33,521 nt of DNA from an uncultured Trueperaceae bacterium (GTDB lineage: Bacteria; Deinococcota; Deinococci; Deinococcales; Trueperaceae), in NCBI GenBank assembly GCA_937907415.1, contig CALCHY010000197.1, forward strand, positions 1 through 33,521, read 5' to 3'. The first letter of the stretch is position 1, and each line of letters opens with the position of its first letter. A program made the position numbers and the translations under genes. Below, piece by piece: positions 8,107 through 15,264 of the stretch. Below the pieces are notes generated by a model that was given only the letters and a program-made list of their open reading frames with translations, was not told the DNA's origin and made no database searches.

Positions 8107-8164
8107 CCTGGCCAACCACGAGCCAGGAACCCCCCAGGGCCAGCGGATAGCGGGGGTAACTATA
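8107..8164 (-). promoter_or_regulatory. Promoter and structured leader of the DEAD-box gene
   Basis: A -10 box TATAGT (8159-8164, minus strand) would give a leader of about 65 bases. The leader folds CCTGGC/GCCAGG (arms 8107-8112 and 8122-8127) just upstream of the GAAGGAA ribosome binding site. No good -35 is visible. A structured leader is common for RNA helicase genes under cold or autoregulation; here this is inference. Confidence 0.35.
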
Positions 8165-8231
8165 CGACATCGATCGCGCTCCGTAGTGATTTGGCGGACA
8201 AGCCGCCACCACCGGCTCGAAAAACGCGGCT

Positions 8232-9233
8232 TCAGGCAGGTCGAGTGTGCCGTTCCCCAGGGAACTCGGGCACGTCGGCGCGGCCCGCTTCTGGCATGGC
8301 GATGTCGCGCAATATGCCCGCGATCACCTGAATGGTGCGTGCCTGGTGGTTCTCGCCGTCGAACATGGCGTCGTGGTCGAGGTAACCGCCTGCGCCGTTG
8401 TGGGTCATGGGGCCCATCGGCACCTCGACGAGGCGGCCCGTGCGCTTCAGGCGGTTCCAGTACGAGTTGCGCATGATGGCCCAGCGGCCAGGGAAGAGCG
8501 CGTGCCCAAGGCCTGGAAAGGGGTCGGAGGAGCCCACCAGGTGGTAAACGCGGTCGAGGACGTTGAGTCCTGCCTCGCTTGCCATGACGCCTGCCAAGGA
8601 GACCATGGCCATCGGCGCGTCCAGTGCCCGCTTGAGGAATGGCGCGGCCGCGAGCCCGATCTGCACGCCGCCGCTGTACCCGACGATGGTGATCGGCACT
8701 CGGCTGCCTGGCTCGTAACCGGCTTGCAGCAACGAAGTCAGGATGATCTGCGCCTCACCGCGGCCGTAAACCCGCCCGTACCGCGGATCTGCCGCGACGA
8801 GCACCTGATACAAGTTGCGGATGTTGATGCTGAAGGCGAGTAGCGTGTGCCGCCCTTCGACCTTGAACTGGAACATGCGCCGCCAGAAGCGCCCCAAGAG
8901 AGGCTCCTCGAGGAGGCTAACGTTGCGCACCGAGTAGGGCATGAGGTCGCCGAGGATGACCGTGTCTGGCAGGGCCTCGGACAGTCCATCGAGCAGGCCC
9001 TGCACGTCGTCATAGTTGGGGGCGCCGACCTTGGCGATCCCGTCAAGATAGACGACGAACTGTCGCGGATGCTTGCCCTTGCCGATGGGCCGGTAAGGGC
9101 CGACGCTCTGCTCGTGCGGGTGCTCGAGTCCCTCCCCGTACCAGCCAGCCCACCAACCAAGCGCTTCTATTGGCGAGAGGAGGAGGGAGAGCAGCGCCGC
9201 GAAGACCAAGACGGCTATGAGCACGCCGATCAC
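8232..9233 (-). CDS. Membrane-anchored alpha/beta-hydrolase-like protein
   Basis: 333 residues. An N-terminal hydrophobic anchor (about residues 2-25) is followed by an extracytoplasmic or cytosolic domain containing FVVYLDGIAKVG and ITIVGYSGGVQIGLAAAPF, the nucleophile-elbow pattern G-Y-S-G-G of alpha/beta hydrolases, and a later DPFPGLGH and PMTHNG that could provide acid and histidine. The substrate is unknown; it could also be a non-catalytic member. The GTG at 9233 overlaps the stop of the upstream membrane protein gene (GTGA), so the two are co-translated. It is separated from the DEAD-box gene by 142 bases that hold that gene's promoter. Confidence 0.75.
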   Translation of the reverse strand: MIGVLIAVLVFAALLSLLLSPIEALGWWAGWYGEGLEHPHEQSVGPYRPIGKGKHPRQFVVYLDGIAKVGAPNYDDVQGLLDGLSEALPDTVILGDLMPYSVRNVSLLEEPLLGRFWRRMFQFKVEGRHTLLAFSINIRNLYQVLVAADPRYGRVYGRGEAQIILTSLLQAGYEPGSRVPITIVGYSGGVQIGLAAAPFLKRALDAPMAMVSLAGVMASEAGLNVLDRVYHLVGSSDPFPGLGHALFPGRWAIMRNSYWNRLKRTGRLVEVPMGPMTHNGAGGYLDHDAMFDGENHQARTIQVIAGILRDIAMPEAGRADVPEFPGERHTRPA

Positions 9234-9916
9234 GTCTGGCCGCCACGCCGCCGCCTGGCGGGCTTGGGTGGTGCTAGGCCTTCGTCTGGGGCGTCATCGA
9301 TGAGGTCGCGTAGTCCTCTGACGTCGGTCACGAGCTTCACCCCGGCAGCCTGCCTGCGGGCCACGCGCGCGAGTAACAACAACGGTCTACCTATCGTGCG
9401 CTGCAGGGTGATGAGCAGCAGCGCACCAACGGCGACTGCCAGGACGGCCTCCCAGGGTGCCAGCTCCAACCCTTCCGCCACGCTGAGGACGGTAGCGCCG
9501 ATGCTCCAGATCCACAGGAGAACGGAAAGCGGTAGCCCGAGGTAGGGGAGGAAAACGAGGAAACCGAAGAGACGCGGCGCCTGTCCGAGCGCGACCATGC
9601 CGGCGATGAACGAGAACGGCGCCTCTGAAGCGAGGGCGTAGCGTGCCACGACGTAGACGCTCAAGGCGAAGAAGAGATACGTGAAAGCGAAGATGATGGC
9701 CGAGATGACGAGCGAGATGGCGAAACGCCGCGGAGACACGCGGTTGACGAAGAGCACCACGCTCTCGCCTATGGCCTCCGACAGCCCGGCCGCGAACAGC
9801 ACCCCGAATGCCAAACTGATGGCAGCTCCGCCCAGGCGCAGCAACTCCGTGGTGCCCGGTTGGAAGAGGAGCGTGTCGCGGATTAGCGCTAAACCCGTGC
9901 CGAAGTCGAACATCAT
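9230..9916 (-). CDS. Multi-pass membrane protein of unknown function
   Basis: 228 residues from ATG 9916 (241 if the in-frame GTG at 9955 is used). Four to six hydrophobic segments in the Yip1-like style run from about residue 28 to 185, followed by a basic cytoplasmic tail ending KPARRRRGG. No catalytic motif seen. It overlaps the hydrolase-like gene by four bases, so the pair probably acts together at the membrane. The start is uncertain: an AAGGAGG at 9938-9944 is too far from ATG 9916 but four bases from an out-of-frame TTG that opens a six-codon frame ending on ATGA at 9916, a possible coupling device. Confidence 0.7.
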   Translation of the reverse strand: MMFDFGTGLALIRDTLLFQPGTTELLRLGGAAISLAFGVLFAAGLSEAIGESVVLFVNRVSPRRFAISLVISAIIFAFTYLFFALSVYVVARYALASEAPFSFIAGMVALGQAPRLFGFLVFLPYLGLPLSVLLWIWSIGATVLSVAEGLELAPWEAVLAVAVGALLLITLQRTIGRPLLLLARVARRQAAGVKLVTDVRGLRDLIDDAPDEGLAPPKPARRRRGGQT

Positions 9917-9942
9917 GAGAACGGTACCAGCAAGGCGCCTCC

Positions 9943-9971
9943 TTGAGCGGCGCACGGTGATGTGCTAGCAT
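9943..9971 (+). promoter_or_regulatory. Promoter of rpsT
   Basis: -35 TTGAGC (9943-9948), 17-base spacer, -10 TAGCAT (9966-9971) with an upstream TG. It gives a GC-rich leader of about 93 bases before rpsT, with strong GGGCC/GGCCC pairing near 10030, possibly used for S20 autogenous control. Confidence 0.6.
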
Positions 9972-10070
9972 CTTACAGTTGTCGGCCCCGAGCGGGCCGC
10001 TATGCCACTAGCCTGAACGGCGGTCAAGGGCCGGGCCCGGGGCCGCGTGATAGGAAGAACGAGGAGCAAC

Positions 10071-10346
10071 GTGTCACAAAACGCATCCGCGATGAAGCGT
10101 CACCGCCAGTCAGAACAGCGGCGCCTCGCCAACCGCGCACAGAAGAGCACCATCCGCACCTTCACCAAGAAGGCCGTCGCGGCTGCTGAAGCCGGCGATT
10201 TCGCGGCCGCCGCCAAGTACCAGAAGGTCGTCCAGGGCCTGGTTGACCGCGCCATCAAGTCGTCGTTGCTTCACGCCAACGCGGCCGCCCGCCGCAAGTC
10301 GCGCCTTGCCAAGCACATCAACGCGCTGCAGAACCCAAGCGCCTGA
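10071..10346 (+). CDS. rpsT: 30S ribosomal protein S20 (bS20)
   Basis: 91 residues, very rich in Ala, Lys and Arg, all-helical, with the family's AMKRHRQSEQRRLANRAQKS start, TFTKKAVAAAEAGD middle and KSRLAKHINAL end. It binds 16S rRNA early in small-subunit assembly. The start is GTG at 10071, five bases after GAGGAG. A sigma-70-type promoter lies at 9943-9971 and a strong terminator at 10379-10410, so it is a single-gene unit. Confidence 0.95.
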   Translation: MSQNASAMKRHRQSEQRRLANRAQKSTIRTFTKKAVAAAEAGDFAAAAKYQKVVQGLVDRAIKSSLLHANAAARRKSRLAKHINALQNPSA

Positions 10347-10378
10347 TCGACTAGCTACCACCGATTGACTTGCAGGAC

Positions 10379-10410
10379 AGCCGGCGGACTTCGGTCCGTC
10401 GGCTTTTCTT
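10379..10410 (+). terminator. Rho-independent terminator of rpsT
   Basis: Stem AGCCGGCGGAC / GTCCGTCGGCT closed by a very stable C(TTCG)G loop, with one G-U pair, followed by TTTTCTT. Confidence 0.9.
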
Positions 10411-10446
10411 GCCCATGCGAGGGCGCGCCACCGCGCTGGTCGCTGC

Positions 10447-10452
10447 TATGCT
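10447..10452 (+). promoter_or_regulatory. -10 box, leaderless promoter of the TrmJ-like gene
   Basis: TATGCT seven bases before the GTG at 10460. It lies just after the rpsT terminator, as expected for a new unit. Confidence 0.5.
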
Positions 10453-10459
10453 CGCCCAC

Positions 10460-11266
10460 GTGACGACCGCCAGTAGCGCCGAACCCGGCGCCTCAGCACC
10501 AGCATCACCACCCGCTCGCGGCGGGCCGCGCATCATCCTCGTGCGCACGAAGGAATCCGCCAACATTGGCTCGGTGGCGCGCGCGATGCTCAACTTCGGG
10601 CTCACTGAGCTGTGGCTCGTCGCGCCTCGCTGCCGCATCGACCACCGCAGTTACGACCTCGCAACGCACGCCGAAGAAGTCCTAGACGACGCGAAGGTCG
10701 TCGACAGCCTCAAGGAAGCCATCGGCGACGTAGGCATGGTGTTCGGGACCAGTGCACGGCCTCGCAAGGCGGACAACTACCCGATCGTTACGCCGAACGA
10801 AGCCGCGCGACGCTTGGTCCAAGGTACGGCGGTCGTGTTCGGGCCTGAAGACCACGGCCTAGCTAACGAGGAGTTGACGCTGTGCCAGGCGCAGATCGTC
10901 ATTCCGACGCGCGACTTCTCCTCACTGAACTTGGCTCAGGCCGTACTGGTCGTTGCTTACGAGTACGCTCGCTCGCTTGGCGACTCCGCAGGGCCAGTCG
11001 AGCCCGTGCACAGTGACGACCCCCGACACTCCGCCGTCACCCGCGAGCAACTTGAGCAGTTCTACGCCCAGCTCGAGGCGACGATGCTCAAGATCGGCTA
11101 CACGGACGAGCGGCGTGCGCCTGGCATGTTGCGGCTCTACCGCGGGCTACTCGACCGCGCCAACCCGACGGCACACGAAGTGGCCGCGTTACGTGGACTA
11201 CTAAGCCAGGCGGCTTGGGCAGCCGACCAGCCGCCCGGTCACTTCCTGGCCGCTAGGGACGACTGA
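10460..11266 (+). CDS. TrmJ-like tRNA/rRNA 2'-O-methyltransferase (SPOUT, TrmH family)
   Basis: 268 residues. SPOUT methyltransferase that would 2'-O-methylate a tRNA nucleotide (position 32 in TrmJ) with S-adenosylmethionine. Seen: substrate-side motif 1 RTKESANIGSVARAMLNFG, motif 2 AVVFGPEDHGL and motif 3 IPTRDFSSLNLAQAVLVVAYE, plus the C-terminal REQLEQFYAQLE helix typical of TrmJ. Start choice: GTG 10460 sits seven bases after a TATGCT -10 box; ATGs at 10448 and 10415 are possible but have no SD, and 10370 would start inside the rpsT terminator. The first 30 or so residues are low-complexity. It ends one base from the convergent glycosylase gene. Confidence 0.88.
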   Translation: MTTASSAEPGASAPASPPARGGPRIILVRTKESANIGSVARAMLNFGLTELWLVAPRCRIDHRSYDLATHAEEVLDDAKVVDSLKEAIGDVGMVFGTSARPRKADNYPIVTPNEAARRLVQGTAVVFGPEDHGLANEELTLCQAQIVIPTRDFSSLNLAQAVLVVAYEYARSLGDSAGPVEPVHSDDPRHSAVTREQLEQFYAQLEATMLKIGYTDERRAPGMLRLYRGLLDRANPTAHEVAALRGLLSQAAWAADQPPGHFLAARDD

Positions 11267-11267
11267 C

Positions 11268-11987
11268 CTACAGCCCAGCAAGCGCCTTGGCGTGAGCTAG
11301 CACCTCATCGAACATGGCCTCGGTTAGCCTACCGGTGTTCGTGTTCTGAAAACTGACGTGGTACACGTCGACCAACGTCAAGGCGCCACTGGCAGCGGCG
11401 CCAGGCAGACCGCTCAAGTCGTGTACCGCGCCATGCGCGAACTTGTTGGCAGCCAACGTCGTTTGAAGGCCCCGTGAGCGCCACGCACCCACTGCGGCGT
11501 CGTGCCCGATCTTGCCCATCGCAAGTGCGACGCGTGCGTTCTTGACGCCGTCCAGGTCGTGATGAAGCCATCTCTGACATGCAGCCAACTCCCCGCGCAG
11601 CGGCTTATTGCCAGGCGGAACGCAGCGCAACGCGGCCGTGATCCACACGCCGCGTAGCTCCAGGCCATCGCCGCGGCTGACCGCCACTGGACTTGAAGCT
11701 AAACCGGCACGGTAAAGGGCGGGGTAGAGGAAGGCGCCGGAAGCGTCCCCCGTGAACATGCGACCGGTGCGGTTGCTACCGTGGGCGCCCGGCGCCAACC
11801 CGACCAGTAGCAGGCGCGCGTTCGGGTCGCCGAAGCCCGGTACTGGCGCGCCCCAGTACTCCTCGTTCACGTAGGCCTTGCGCTTCTCCCGGGCGACCCG
11901 CTGACGGTACTCGACCAGGCGCGGGCAGAGCTGGCATGTGGCTAGCGCAGGCGGGTACGGGTCGAACGCCGAGGCGCGGTGCGGCAT
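11268..11987 (-). CDS. Uracil-DNA glycosylase family 5 (UdgB), 4Fe-4S
   Basis: 239 residues. It removes uracil and some other deaminated bases from DNA. The catalytic region reads GLAPGAHGSNRTGRMFTGD, the family 5 form in which the usual Asp/Asn water activator is replaced, and the second DNA-contact motif is HVSFQNTNTGRLTEAM. Four cysteines fit the iron-sulfur cluster: CQLC (C18, C21), the one in RCVPPGNKP and the one in ACQRW. Thermus has a close functional equivalent. The start is ATG at 11987; a TAGGCT -10 box ends six bases before it, so the mRNA is probably leaderless. Confidence 0.92.
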   Translation of the reverse strand: MPHRASAFDPYPPALATCQLCPRLVEYRQRVAREKRKAYVNEEYWGAPVPGFGDPNARLLLVGLAPGAHGSNRTGRMFTGDASGAFLYPALYRAGLASSPVAVSRGDGLELRGVWITAALRCVPPGNKPLRGELAACQRWLHHDLDGVKNARVALAMGKIGHDAAVGAWRSRGLQTTLAANKFAHGAVHDLSGLPGAAASGALTLVDVYHVSFQNTNTGRLTEAMFDEVLAHAKALAGL

Positions 11988-11993
11988 GGCTGC

Positions 11994-11999
11994 AGCCTA
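11994..11999 (-). promoter_or_regulatory. -10 box, leaderless promoter of the uracil-DNA glycosylase
   Basis: TAGGCT on the minus strand, six bases before the ATG at 11987. Confidence 0.5.
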
Positions 12000-12063
12000 C
12001 CCGAGGGCGGCGGTTGCCCTCGCGGATGCCTTCTGCAGCCTACCTGCACCCAACCAGGTATCC

Positions 12064-12101
12064 ACGAAAGAACGAGAAGCGGCGCTTCCGTGGAAGCGCC
12101 G
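12064..12101 (-). terminator. Terminator of the tRNA operon
   Basis: Minus-strand hairpin with arms CGGCGCTTC and GAAGCGCCG around four bases (12080-12101), followed by a T-rich GCTTCTCGTTCTTT. It lies directly after the tRNA-Arg CCA end. Confidence 0.8.
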
Positions 12102-12119
12102 TCCTCAACGTACTTTATT

Positions 12120-12196
<77 letters not shown>

Positions 12197-12219
12197 ATGT
12201 TGTCACGACCTTACGGTCG

Positions 12220-12313
<94 letters not shown>

Positions 12314-12333
12314 ACGATTGCCTAACCTTACCT

Positions 12334-12423
12334 TGGCGGAGGGTGAGGGATTCGAACCCCCGGACAGGTTGCCCCGTCTGCGGTTTTCAAGACCGCCGCC
12401 TTCAACCGCTCGGCCAACCCTCC
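12334..12423 (-). tRNA. tRNA-Ser(TGA)
   Basis: 90 bases with encoded CCA. Acceptor GGAGGG pairs CCCTCC, D-arm TTGGCCGAGCGGT, anticodon stem GCGGT/ACCGC with loop CTTGAAA (anticodon TGA), long class II variable arm, T-loop GTTCGAATC. First gene of the operon after the promoter at 12537-12566. Confidence 0.95.
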
Positions 12424-12536
12424 GGTCAACCTGCTACCAGCTTGAAGCTTGCGGCAGCTCCCTGTCAGCCCGTCCGAACCTACCACCACTCTCCCGTGAG
12501 TGTTGCGCAGGACCGTCCGTACGGTCAGCGTCGGCA

Positions 12537-12566
12537 AGTATACGCAGGGCCTCTCGGCGCTGTCAA
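12537..12566 (-). promoter_or_regulatory. Sigma-70 promoter of the tRNA operon
   Basis: Minus strand: consensus -35 TTGACA (12561-12566), 18-base spacer, -10 TATACT (12537-12542). It drives tRNA-Ser(TGA), tRNA-Ser(GCT) and tRNA-Arg(ACG) through a leader of about 105 bases that contains a GACCGT/ACGGTC hairpin at 12511-12526. This is the strongest promoter match in the window. Confidence 0.85.
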
Positions 12567-12647
12567 CGAACGTAGGTGTCATGGCTTAGGGGTTCTCTGC
12601 GGAGGCTCACTGGCTCGGCGCGTGGCCACCTAACTCTCAGCCGTAAT

Positions 12648-12682
12648 AGCGTGGCGCCCAGCTCAGAGCCGGGCGCCACGCT
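12648..12682 (-). terminator. Hairpin terminator after the COG4315-type gene
   Basis: Perfect 12-bp stem AGCGTGGCGCCC / GGGCGCCACGCT with an 11-base loop, 33 bases past the stop of the secreted protein gene. The U-tract is weak (TATT). Apart from this and the tRNA promoter I see nothing in 12567-12714. Confidence 0.5.
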
Positions 12683-12714
12683 TGATCGTCAGACTAGCTT
12701 GGCCTTAGCGCCGG

Positions 12715-13230
12715 TCACATCGCCGAGCCTGGCGCGCCGCCGCCTGGATCGGTTTCGGCTATGCCTACGCCGCTACCTTGGGGCGTTACGAGGTACCAGT
12801 TGCCGCCTACGCCCTGGCCGCCTGTCGCGCCGGCTGCCGTGTCTGCTGCGTAGTAGTAGAGGGGCCAACCGTTATAAGTGAGCTGGTAGCTGCCGTCTTC
12901 GCGCTTTGCCACGCCGAGGAGCTTGGCGTCCATCGGCGCCTCCACCTGAGGCAGGCTGTTCTCATCCGCAACTAGGACGGGTGGCCAGTTGATGATGCAT
13001 TGGGCATCGCAGTTGCTCACGTTGGTGGTGTCGTTCAAGAACAGGTAGAGCGATCGACCAGAGGCGTCGGTGACGTGTGCGCCGAGGTCCGCTGCCGTTG
13101 CTACTTTTAGCTCGGTCGTGGCGGGGGCTGCTTGCGCCAGAACGAAGACGCCCACCAACAACCCGAGGAGGGCGATCCCTCCCGCTAATCGACGTGGCCT
13201 GCGACCTTGTTTCGCTTGTTTCGCACTCAT
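12715..13230 (-). CDS. Secreted COG4315-type (Lipoprotein_15 repeat) protein
   Basis: 171 residues. An N-terminal signal anchor (basic residues 3-14, then a hydrophobic run to about residue 35 ending AQAAPA) precedes two copies of the secreted repeat: one with GRSLYLFLNDTTNVSNC and CIINWPPVLVAD, the second with YQLTYNGWPLYYYAAD and GGNWYLVTP. These repeats are common in secreted bacterial proteins of unknown function, often near redox or stress genes. There is no lipobox cysteine, so it is probably secreted or membrane-anchored. The two cysteines (NCDAQC) may form a disulfide. The start is ATG at 13230 with AAAGGGAG six bases upstream. It stands alone between the tRNA operon and an unassigned region. 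Confidence 0.85.
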   Translation of the reverse strand: MSAKQAKQGRRPRRLAGGIALLGLLVGVFVLAQAAPATTELKVATAADLGAHVTDASGRSLYLFLNDTTNVSNCDAQCIINWPPVLVADENSLPQVEAPMDAKLLGVAKREDGSYQLTYNGWPLYYYAADTAAGATGGQGVGGNWYLVTPQGSGVGIAETDPGGGAPGSAM

Positions 13231-13565
13231 CAGGAACTCCCTTTCGCGTGCTTCACCTTGCCGCTAGCCCAACACTGTTCGTCCGCCACGGGAGCCATCG
13301 GCGTAGTTCGCAGCCGGGCACTGCTCGGACTCAACACGCTCCTTCCGGGTGGCGCGATGAACCACGCGCCTTAGCGCAGGTAGGCTCGGGCGCTCACCGC
13401 TTCCGCAAGGATGCAGCACCAGCGTGAGCGCGCGGATAGACCTGGATGAACTACCAACAGCCGCGCGTGCCACAGTGTTGAGTGCTGTCAGGGGGTAACC
13501 TGGCCTAGTCAGGCATACTGTAGGCTCTACCTCGCTGTTATGGCCTGGCAGAAGGGCGGTACCTC
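13231..13565. other. Intergenic region without a recognised gene
   Basis: 335 bases between a minus-strand secreted protein gene and a small plus-strand ORF. It should hold the promoters of both. I see only weak -10-like boxes (for example CATACT near 13513) and no repeat, tRNA or convincing reading frame; a 103-codon minus-strand frame here looks like chance. Confidence 0.4.
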
Positions 13566-13829
13566 GTGAAGGCACTACTGGTGATAAGCAATGGCAGAGG
13601 CATTATCGCGGAAGGCGACGACATGAATGCGTTGCACGCTGCCTACGACGCCTCAGTGACTAGTCACAAGGACGACCCTCATACTTCTGAGCCAAGGCAC
13701 GAGCGGCCGGCGTTCGCGGACCTCAAAGGCTGCCATGAGGAAGGCGCAACTGGTCACGCCTGCATCCTCAAGACCCAGGAACTACCGCATGCAGCGCAGG
13801 AGTACTACCGCGCTGGCTTCGTGGATTAG
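13566..13829 (+). CDS. Small hypothetical protein
   Basis: 87 residues starting MKALLVISNGRGIIAEGDDM from a GTG. I do not recognise it. It is soluble, acidic to neutral, His-rich (about 8 His) with two cysteines, and has no signal peptide. Its codon choice is less GC-biased at third positions than the neighbours, which weakens the case for a conserved gene. Its stop is one base from the end of convergent glmM. An ATG at 13623 is an alternative start. No clear SD. Confidence 0.4.
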   Translation: MKALLVISNGRGIIAEGDDMNALHAAYDASVTSHKDDPHTSEPRHERPAFADLKGCHEEGATGHACILKTQELPHAAQEYYRAGFVD

Positions 13830-13830
13830 C

Positions 13831-15222
13831 TCAGATCCCGGCAGCCGCTTCGACTGCCAGCGTGACCGTTTGGGCTAGACGCTCGACCATCTCTGCGTCG
13901 GCGCCTTCCACCATGACGCGTACGAGTGGCTCCGTGCCGCTCGGGCGCAGCAACACGCGCCCCGAGTCCTTGAGCTCGGCCCCCGCTGCGTGCACGGCTG
14001 CCACCACGCTTGGGTGCGCGGCCACCTCATCGCGCGCGCCCGGCGCGACCCGAACGTTCTTGAGCACCTGCGGGTAGACGGGGATGTCATCCATCCACGC
14101 CTCCAGGCTGCGGCCGGACTTGCGCACGGCGGCCAGCGTTAGCAGGGCCGTGAGCATGCCGTCGCCGGTTGGTGCCTTGTCGAGGAACAGGAGATGGCCG
14201 GACTGCTCCCCGCCGAGCGTGAGACCCAAGCGCTTGAGTTCCTCGAACACGTAACGGTCACCGACCTTGGCGCGGTGCATCGTCGTGCCGTGAGCCCTCA
14301 AGTAGTTCTCTGCACCCAAGTTGCTCATCAAAGTCGCCACTAACGCGGTCTCGCCGCGCGACAGCGCAGTGATGGCAAGCATGTGATCGCCCGTCACCAC
14401 GCGACCTTTCGCGTCGATGAGTAGCGCGCGGTCAGCGTCGCCATCGAAAGTAACGCCAACTTCGAACCCGCCCTCGATCACGTGCTTTGCCAGCGTTTCG
14501 GGGTGAGTCGAGCCGCAGTCAACGTTGATGTTCAGGCCGGTGGGTTCCGCGTTGAGGACCTCGAGCCGCGCGCCCAGCTTGGCGAACAGTTGAGGCGCGA
14601 TGAGGTGACTGGCGCCGTTGGCGCAATCGATGACTACGCGCATGCCGTCGAGGTAAGGGGCGTTGTCCAAAAGGTGCTTGACGTAGCCGTTCAGAATGCT
14701 GGCGTCAGCGCCGTTGCCGCTAGCGTGGCTGTCCCATGGCCTGGCCATCGTCACGCTTCCGATGCGCGCGCCCGTGATGTCCTCGAGTTCGTCGCCGCCG
14801 GGCTCACCCAGGCGCTCCACTAGCGCCTCGATCTCGGCCTCCACCTCGTCAGACAACTTCTCACCGTTGCGATCGAAGAGCTTGAGGCCGTTATCTGCGA
14901 ACGGGTTGTGACTCGCCGAGACGACGAGGCCGGCGTCCGCGCCCATGGCACGCGTTAGGAACGAAACACCTGGCGTTGGGATCACGCCAAGCCACGTCAC
15001 GTGCGCCCCGCGTGCGGTGAGGCCGGCCGCGGCTGCGTGCGCGAGCATCACGCCGGAACGCCGCGTGTCCATACCGATCAGCACGTGGGGCTGGCCTCCG
15101 CCAGTGGGGTGAACCGTCTCGGCCACCGCCATGCCTAGCCGTAGCGCGAACGTCGCCGTCATCGGGTGCATGCCCGCCACGCCACGAACGCCATCAGTGC
15201 CGAAGTAACGCCTAATCGCCAT
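13831..15222 (-). CDS. glmM: Phosphoglucosamine mutase
   Basis: 463 residues. It converts glucosamine-6-phosphate to glucosamine-1-phosphate for UDP-GlcNAc and peptidoglycan. Seen: YFGTDGVRGVAG at the N-terminus, phosphoserine loop VVSASHNPFADNGLK, metal-binding TFDGDADRAL, sugar-binding GGEQSGH and phosphate-binding RPSGTEPLVRVM. Full length for the family. The ATG at 15222 (MAIRRYFGTDG) is preferred over the ATG three codons upstream because a TATCAT -10 box ends seven bases before it and overlaps the upstream ATG; the mRNA is then leaderless. It follows polA on the same strand with a gap of 42 bases. Confidence 0.95.
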   Translation of the reverse strand: MAIRRYFGTDGVRGVAGMHPMTATFALRLGMAVAETVHPTGGGQPHVLIGMDTRRSGVMLAHAAAAGLTARGAHVTWLGVIPTPGVSFLTRAMGADAGLVVSASHNPFADNGLKLFDRNGEKLSDEVEAEIEALVERLGEPGGDELEDITGARIGSVTMARPWDSHASGNGADASILNGYVKHLLDNAPYLDGMRVVIDCANGASHLIAPQLFAKLGARLEVLNAEPTGLNINVDCGSTHPETLAKHVIEGGFEVGVTFDGDADRALLIDAKGRVVTGDHMLAITALSRGETALVATLMSNLGAENYLRAHGTTMHRAKVGDRYVFEELKRLGLTLGGEQSGHLLFLDKAPTGDGMLTALLTLAAVRKSGRSLEAWMDDIPVYPQVLKNVRVAPGARDEVAAHPSVVAAVHAAGAELKDSGRVLLRPSGTEPLVRVMVEGADAEMVERLAQTVTLAVEAAAGI

Positions 15223-15229
15223 GCGCGCC

Positions 15230-15235
15230 ATGATA
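15230..15235 (-). promoter_or_regulatory. -10 box, leaderless promoter of glmM
   Basis: TATCAT on the minus strand, seven bases before the ATG at 15222, in an extended context GGTTATCAT. Confidence 0.5.
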
Positions 15236-15264
15236 ACCGGGCGCTCGACAGTCTCAGTCGTTGG

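Noticed and set aside
12648..12682. 12-bp inverted repeat as a phage attachment site or mobile element end
   Set aside because: No integrase, duplicated tRNA end or second copy is visible; a terminator explains it better.
13264..13575. 103-codon minus-strand frame upstream of the secreted protein gene
   Set aside because: No SD, no recognisable domain; appears to be chance in GC-rich DNA.
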